DNA of 7,860 nucleotides, taken from an uncultured Verrucomicrobiota bacterium (GTDB taxonomy: Bacteria; Verrucomicrobiota; Kiritimatiellia; RFP12; UBA1067). The notes below the pieces were generated by a model. That model had not been told where the DNA came from and did not search any database. It was given only the letters and a program-made list of their open reading frames with translations. Made by a program: the position numbers and the translations under genes. The stretch lies in NCBI GenBank assembly GCA_945947925.1, contig CAMEZU010000077.1, positions 1 through 7,860 of the forward strand, in the 5' to 3' direction. Shown here piece after piece: positions 4,324-7,860 of this stretch. The stretch's first letter is position 1. Each line of letters opens with the position of its first letter.

Positions 4324-6789
4324 ATGAGGATGATGTTTCGCGAACTGTTGAAGACAAAGGCCATCGTGTCCGCCGACGGCGGCATGGGCACGCAGTTGCA
4401 GGCGCAGGGTCTGCAGCCCGGCGAGATTCCCGAGCTCTGGAACCTGGAGCATCCCGATCGCATCCGGAAGGTGCATGCGGACTACTTTGCCGCGGGTGCG
4501 GACTTCGTTCTCGCCAACACCTTCGGGGCGAGCCCTGCGAAGTACCATGGCGCCGCGCCGCTCAAGGACGTCATCGGGGCGGCGGTCCGCATCGCGCGCG
4601 AGGCTGCCGAAGCGGCGGGTCCCGACCGTTTCGTCGCGCTGGACGTGGGGCCGTCGGGACGCCTCCTCAAGCCTGCGGGCGACTTCGAATTCGACGCCGC
4701 CTACGACTCGTTTGCGGAGCAGGTCCGTCTCGGCGCCGCGGCGGGCGCGGACCTCGTGATGATCGAGACGATGGGCGACACCTACGAGCTCAAGGCGGCG
4801 GTCCTCGCCGCGAAGGAGAACTGCGACCTTCCGGTCCTCGCCACCGTTGCGCTCGGCGAGGACGGCAAGCTCCTCACCGGCGGCGACGTCGAGGCCGTTG
4901 CGGCGCTGCTCGAGGGCCTGCGCGTGGATGCGCTCGGCCTCAACTGCGGACTCGGTCCCGACCTGATGCTCCCCTATGTGAAGCGCCTCGTCGCCGCCAC
5001 GCGTCTCCCCGTCATGGTCAAGCCGAATGCGGGACTTCCGAAGGTCGTCGACGGCAAGACCGTCTTCCTGGTCGGACCCGAGGCCTTTGCCGCCGATGTC
5101 GCCGCCCTCGTCGAAGCCGGCGCCTCGATCGTCGGCGGCTGCTGCGGAACGACACCACGGCACATCCGTGCCGTGAACGATGATGTGCGAATGATGAATG
5201 ATGAACGGAGGAAATATTTCCTTCATTCATCACTCAACACTCATCCTTCACCGCTCCCCACCGTCATCTCCTCCGGCACGCACGCGCTCGTCCTTCCCTT
5301 CGACGACTCGATCGTCATCGGCGAGCGCATCAACCCGACGGGGAAAAAGAAGCTGCGCGAAGCGTACAAGGCCGGCGACACGGGCTACATCCTCCGCGAG
5401 GCGATCGCGCAGACGGAGGCGGGGGCGCACGTCCTCGACGTGAACGCGGGCGTCCCCGGCATCGACGAGCCGGCCGTGCTCGACGCGACGGTGCAGGCGA
5501 TCCAAAGCGTCTCGGACCTGCCGCTCCAGATCGACACCTCGAGTCCCGAGGCGATGGAGCGCGCGATGCGTCACTACAACGGCAAGCCGCTCGTCAATTC
5601 GGTGAACGGCAAGGACGAGGTGATGGAGGCCGTCTTCCCAATCGTCGCGAAGTACGGCGGTGTCGTCGTGGGCCTCACGCTCGACGAGTCTGGGATTCCG
5701 GGCACGGCGGACGGACGCGTCGCGATCGCGAAGAAGATCCTCGCGAAGGGCGCGGAGTACGGGCTCACGCCGAACGACTTCGTGATCGACGTCCTCTGCC
5801 TCGCGGTGAGTGCGGACCCGAACAGCGTGAACGTGATCCTCGAGTCGATGCGGCGCGTCCACGACGAACTCGGCTGCCGCACAGTGCTCGGCGTCTCCAA
5901 CGTCTCCTTCGGACTCCCCGCGCGTCCGCTCCTGAACGGCGTCTTCTACGCGCTCGCGCTTCAGCACGGCCTCACGTCCGCCATCGTCAATCCGCTCTCG
6001 GCGGACATGATGACGGCGTATCACGCGTGGCGCGCGCTCACGGGACGCGACCGCAACTGCGGCGCCTGGATCGAGGCCGTGGAGCAGGGCAAGGTCGGCG
6101 CGAGCGCGGCCGCGGCAACTGCGGCGGGTGTGCCGGCAAAGCCAAACACCCCGCCATCCGAGAATCCAAACACCCTCTCCTCGGTCATTGTCCACGGACT
6201 CAAGCAGGACGCGGCGATGCTGGCGGGCGGACTTCTCGCGGCGGGCAGGATGCCGGTCGAGGTCATCGACGGCGAGATCGTGCCGGCGCTCGAGAAGGTG
6301 GGCAAGGGCTTCGAGTCCGGCAAGGTCTTCCTCCCGCAGCTCCTGATGGCGGCGGAGGCGGCGGCTTCGGCATTCGAGGTGATCCGCGCGGCGCTCGCGC
6401 AGAGCGGGACGGCGACGGAGCCGAAGGGACCGATCGTCATCGCGACGGTGAAGGGCGACATCCACGACATCGGCAAGAACATCGTCCGCGCGCTCCTCGA
6501 GAACTACGGCTTCCGCGTGATCGACCTCGGACGCGACGTGCCGCCGGAGCGGATCGTCGACGTCGCGGTGAAGGAGAACTGCAAGCTGGTGGGGCTGTCC
6601 GCGCTGATGACGACGACCGTGGGCTTCATGGCCGAGACGATCCGTCAGCTCAACGCGGCGGATCCGACGATCAGGACGTTTGTCGGCGGCGCGGTGCTGA
6701 CCGAGGACTACGCGAAGGAAATCAACGCGACCTGGTACGCGAAGGACGCGATGGCGTCCGTTCGCGTCGCCGAGGCCTTCTTCGGCTGA
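4324..6789 (+). CDS. metH: Cobalamin-dependent methionine synthase, short form lacking the reactivation domain
   Basis: A cytoplasmic enzyme (EC 2.1.1.13) that moves the methyl group of 5-methyltetrahydrofolate to homocysteine through cobalamin. At about 821 residues it has three modules. The homocysteine domain (about 5-283) starts at ADGGMGTQLQ and has zinc ligands C208 (LNCG) and C273-C274 (GGCCGT). The pterin domain (about 330-590) has IGERINPTGKKK, DVNAG (372-376), QIDTSSPEA and SNVSFGLP. The cobalamin module has a helical cap (about 621-695) and the B12 motif GDIHDIGKN, with D712-x-H714-x-x-G717; H714 is the expected lower axial ligand. The SAM-binding reactivation domain of the roughly 1,227-residue E. 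coli protein is absent, because the stop follows directly after the B12 domain. Both interdomain linkers contain repeat-like DNA. The permease gene overlaps the stop by one base. Confidence 0.96.
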   Translation: MRMMFRELLKTKAIVSADGGMGTQLQAQGLQPGEIPELWNLEHPDRIRKVHADYFAAGADFVLANTFGASPAKYHGAAPLKDVIGAAVRIAREAAEAAGPDRFVALDVGPSGRLLKPAGDFEFDAAYDSFAEQVRLGAAAGADLVMIETMGDTYELKAAVLAAKENCDLPVLATVALGEDGKLLTGGDVEAVAALLEGLRVDALGLNCGLGPDLMLPYVKRLVAATRLPVMVKPNAGLPKVVDGKTVFLVGPEAFAADVAALVEAGASIVGGCCGTTPRHIRAVNDDVRMMNDERRKYFLHSSLNTHPSPLPTVISSGTHALVLPFDDSIVIGERINPTGKKKLREAYKAGDTGYILREAIAQTEAGAHVLDVNAGVPGIDEPAVLDATVQAIQSVSDLPLQIDTSSPEAMERAMRHYNGKPLVNSVNGKDEVMEAVFPIVAKYGGVVVGLTLDESGIPGTADGRVAIAKKILAKGAEYGLTPNDFVIDVLCLAVSADPNSVNVILESMRRVHDELGCRTVLGVSNVSFGLPARPLLNGVFYALALQHGLTSAIVNPLSADMMTAYHAWRALTGRDRNCGAWIEAVEQGKVGASAAAATAAGVPAKPNTPPSENPNTLSSVIVHGLKQDAAMLAGGLLAAGRMPVEVIDGEIVPALEKVGKGFESGKVFLPQLLMAAEAAASAFEVIRAALAQSGTATEPKGPIVIATVKGDIHDIGKNIVRALLENYGFRVIDLGRDVPPERIVDVAVKENCKLVGLSALMTTTVGFMAETIRQLNAADPTIRTFVGGAVLTEDYAKEINATWYAKDAMASVRVAEAFFG
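5181..5250. repeat. AT-rich imperfect palindromic repeat inside metH
   Basis: A low-GC patch in otherwise GC-rich coding DNA. It has tandem ATGATGA units (about 5190-5205), a perfect 14-bp palindrome AGGAAATATTTCCT (5209-5222), then TTCATTCATCACTC, which pairs with GATGAATGA of the left side across a 7-nt offset. It encodes about 25 residues of unconserved linker (MMNDERRKYFLHSSLNTHPS) between the homocysteine and pterin domains. The composition and symmetry look like an intergenic palindromic repeat that landed in frame. Confidence 0.55.
6142..6174 (+). repeat. Short direct repeat in the metH pterin-cap linker
   Basis: CCAAACACC occurs at 6142-6150 and 6166-6174, a 24-nt period (8 codons) that encodes PNT-PPSEN-PNT in the linker (residues 607-617). 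It is locally poorer in G than the surrounding coding DNA. It could be a small expansion or a remnant of a repeat. Confidence 0.45.
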
Positions 6790-7667
6790 TGGACATCCTC
6801 TGGACGATTCTTGCGGCGCTCGTCGTCGGCGCCTCCCTCGGCCTCGCGGGCGCGGTGATGCAGGGCGTGCTCCGGAATCCGCTCGCGGACCCGTATCTCT
6901 TCGGCATGGTCGGCGGCGGGACGTTCTTCATGACGCTCGCGCTGAACTTCGGTCTCGCCGCCTGGGGGTCGCTCGTCCTTCCGCTCGCGAGCCTCGCAGG
7001 CGCGGCCTTCGCGCTCGGGCTCGTGGCGCTGGTCGCGTGGTGCACGGTGCGGACGCGGCGGCTGGACGGATCGGATCCGCAGGCGAGGATGTCCAACTCG
7101 TCGATGATCCTCGCGGGCTGGGCCGTCGGCGGCACGCTCGGCTCCTTCGACATGCTGGCGCTCTCCTATGCGACGCCGGAGAACTACACGGCGGTCAACC
7201 GCTGGCTCTGGGGGTCGCTCGCCGCGGCGCGTCCGGCGACCGTCCTGGTCGGACTCGCGGTCTTCGCCGCCGCGTTCGCGATCGTCCTTTCGTTCAGGCG
7301 GTCGCTGGACGTGATGGAGCTCGGTCACGACGAGGCGGCGTGTCTCGGGGTGAACGTGCGCTTCGTCTCGGTCATCGTCCTTGCCGCGGCGGCGACGGTG
7401 ACGAGCGTCTCGGTGGCGCTCGCGGGCATGGTCGGCTTCGTCGGTCTCGTGGTGCCGCACTTCGTCCGCCGGCTTGCCGGTGCGCGGGCGAAGCTCGTGC
7501 TGCCGCTCTCGGCGCTCCTGGGCGGACTCTTCGTCCTTGCGGCCGAGTTCCTCGGACGAGCGCTCCCCGGCACGGTCGGCGTCGGCGTCGTCTGCGCGAT
7601 CACGGGAGGTCCCCTCTTCCTCCTCCTCCTCGCCAGCCGCCGCAACGGCGAAGGCCGCGACATCTGA
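6789..7667 (+). CDS. BtuC/FecCD-family ABC transporter permease, short N-terminus
   Basis: A 292-residue inner-membrane permease of an importer for corrinoids, siderophores or heme. Family motifs are clear: GAVMQGVLRNPLADPYLFG (21-39), AVNRWLWGSL in the middle, DEAACLGVN (the loop that contacts the ATPase), GFVGLVVPHFVRRLAG (216-231) and LPGTVGVGVVCAITGGPLFLLLL at the end. About eight or nine membrane segments are visible. Compared with BtuC, the N-terminus begins immediately before the QG-LRNPLA motif, so the usual first helix and the R-x-PR motif are missing; no in-frame coding exists upstream because that DNA is metH. ATG 6789-6791 shares one base with the metH stop (TGATG), implying translational coupling. 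Adjacency to B12-dependent metH makes corrinoid transport plausible. No ATPase or binding protein is within the window. Confidence 0.88.
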   Translation: MDILWTILAALVVGASLGLAGAVMQGVLRNPLADPYLFGMVGGGTFFMTLALNFGLAAWGSLVLPLASLAGAAFALGLVALVAWCTVRTRRLDGSDPQARMSNSSMILAGWAVGGTLGSFDMLALSYATPENYTAVNRWLWGSLAAARPATVLVGLAVFAAAFAIVLSFRRSLDVMELGHDEAACLGVNVRFVSVIVLAAAATVTSVSVALAGMVGFVGLVVPHFVRRLAGARAKLVLPLSALLGGLFVLAAEFLGRALPGTVGVGVVCAITGGPLFLLLLASRRNGEGRDI

Positions 7668-7777
7668 TGTCCGGAGGAGAGCTTGATAGGGATAAGGCGA
7701 AAAGGGCGAAACGTGATGCGGCATCGGAAGATCTTTTGATGCGGCATCAAAAGGTGCTGAGATGCGTAATGGGTTAG
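7667..7777 (+). CDS. Dubious 36-codon ORF after the permease
   Basis: ATG 7667 overlaps the permease stop in the same TGATG arrangement as metH/permease, and the frame runs to TAG 7775-7777. The predicted peptide begins MSGGELDRDKAKRAKRDAAS and is very charged. It resembles no known family and does not look like the ATPase start one might expect next in an importer operon. Most of its DNA is made of small repeats and a palindrome (7696-7752), and no convincing Shine-Dalgarno is present. It may be coupled translation running into non-coding DNA. Confidence 0.2.
   Translation: MSGGELDRDKAKRAKRDAASEDLLMRHQKVLRCVMG
7696..7752. repeat. Cluster of short repeats with a 19-nt perfect palindrome
   Basis: GGCGAAA occurs at 7696-7702 and 7705-7711. 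GATGCGGCATC, itself near-palindromic, occurs at 7715-7725 and 7738-7748. The second copy is extended to TTTTGATGCGGCATCAAAA (7734-7752), a perfect inverted repeat of 9 bp around one base. This packing suggests a REP-like intergenic element or a regulatory site for a downstream gene outside the window. Confidence 0.5.
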
Positions 7778-7813
7778 TCGGTTGCGCGGCTCGTTCCTCG
7801 CCGCGAACCGACT
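7776..7813 (+). terminator. Strong stem-loop downstream of the permease, possible terminator
   Basis: AGTCGGTTGCGCGGC (7776-7790) pairs with GCCGCGAACCGACT (7800-7813): 14 base pairs, one bulged G and a 9-nt loop. It starts at the TAG of the small ORF. The stem is very stable, but CTTATGG follows instead of a U-run, so it is not a classical intrinsic terminator. It could end or stabilise the metH-permease transcript. Confidence 0.4.
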
Positions 7814-7837
7814 CTTATGGGAACAAAAGTCAAGGGC

Positions 7838-7860
7838 AAATCGCGTGCGATTTCCTTTTA
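7838..7860 (+). terminator. Small hairpin with short T-rich tail at the window end
   Basis: AAATCGC (7838-7844) and GCGATTT (7847-7853) are exact inverted repeats around GT, followed by CCTTTTA to the window edge. It might be a weak intrinsic terminator or part of another palindromic repeat. The sequence is cut off here, so the U-tract cannot be judged. Confidence 0.3.

Noticed and set aside
4296..5183. GTG at 4296, placed perfectly for a leaderless start, opening an 888-nt frame.
   Set aside because: The frame is an Arg/Gly-rich shadow of metH. The metH frame starts at 4324 behind a Shine-Dalgarno and contains all family motifs.
6027..6788. Upstream extension of the permease frame to 6027.
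   Set aside because: That stretch is the out-of-frame reading of metH (Arg/Gly/Asp-rich, no membrane segments); the permease begins at ATG 6789.

Overview
The window is GC-rich bacterial chromosome, strongly biased to C/G at third codon positions. It is tightly packed and has no rRNA, tRNA, CRISPR array or transposase. The gene set (CDF metal exporter, FolE, orphan OmpR-type regulator, short MetH, FecCD-type permease, small secreted proteins) does not fix a phylum. Four things suggest an uncultured or lightly studied lineage: start codons placed right behind an extended -10 box, small palindromic intergenic repeats, a short three-domain MetH, and a repeat-like insert inside a gene. A PVC-group bacterium (Verrucomicrobia/Kiritimatiellota-like) is only a guess.

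Layout, left to right: the 3' end of an unknown gene (2-199, +); a CDF metal transporter (237-1346, +); folE, GTP cyclohydrolase I (1372-1950, +), with a small CD225/dispanin-like membrane protein 15 nt downstream (1966-2256, +); an OmpR/PhoB-type response regulator with no kinase beside it (2301-3017, +); two convergent, tail-overlapping genes for exported proteins of unknown function (3105-3701, +; 4206-3685, -); metH, cobalamin-dependent methionine synthase (about 4324-6789, +); a BtuC/FecCD-type permease overlapping the metH stop by one base (6789-7667, +); then about 190 bases of small repeats and stem-loops to the window end, with at most a dubious 36-codon ORF.

Two regulatory patterns stand out. 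First, every intergenic gene start is preceded by a TGn-extended -10 hexamer (TATAAT, TATACT, TAAACT, TAGAAT, TAGAAT, TATAAT). In five of the six cases the start codon of the gene lies 7-11 nt beyond the hexamer, so the mRNAs should be leaderless or nearly so. metH is the exception, with a short leader and a Shine-Dalgarno. Second, a 21-bp element (GAAAAAAG + TGGACTAGTCCAT, core palindrome TGGACTAGTCCA) occurs three times within 2.1 kb. Read in its own orientation, each copy ends exactly 26 nt before the -10 hexamer of the gene it points at: the response regulator and the two exported proteins. This looks like the binding site of an unidentified regulator with a fixed promoter geometry, and the third copy may also serve the divergent metH promoter.

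In function, metH and the permease form a translationally coupled pair. MetH needs cobalamin, so the permease may be part of a corrinoid importer, although iron-siderophore uptake is equally possible from sequence alone. FolE supplies pterin precursors. Nothing in the window tells the roles of the exported proteins.
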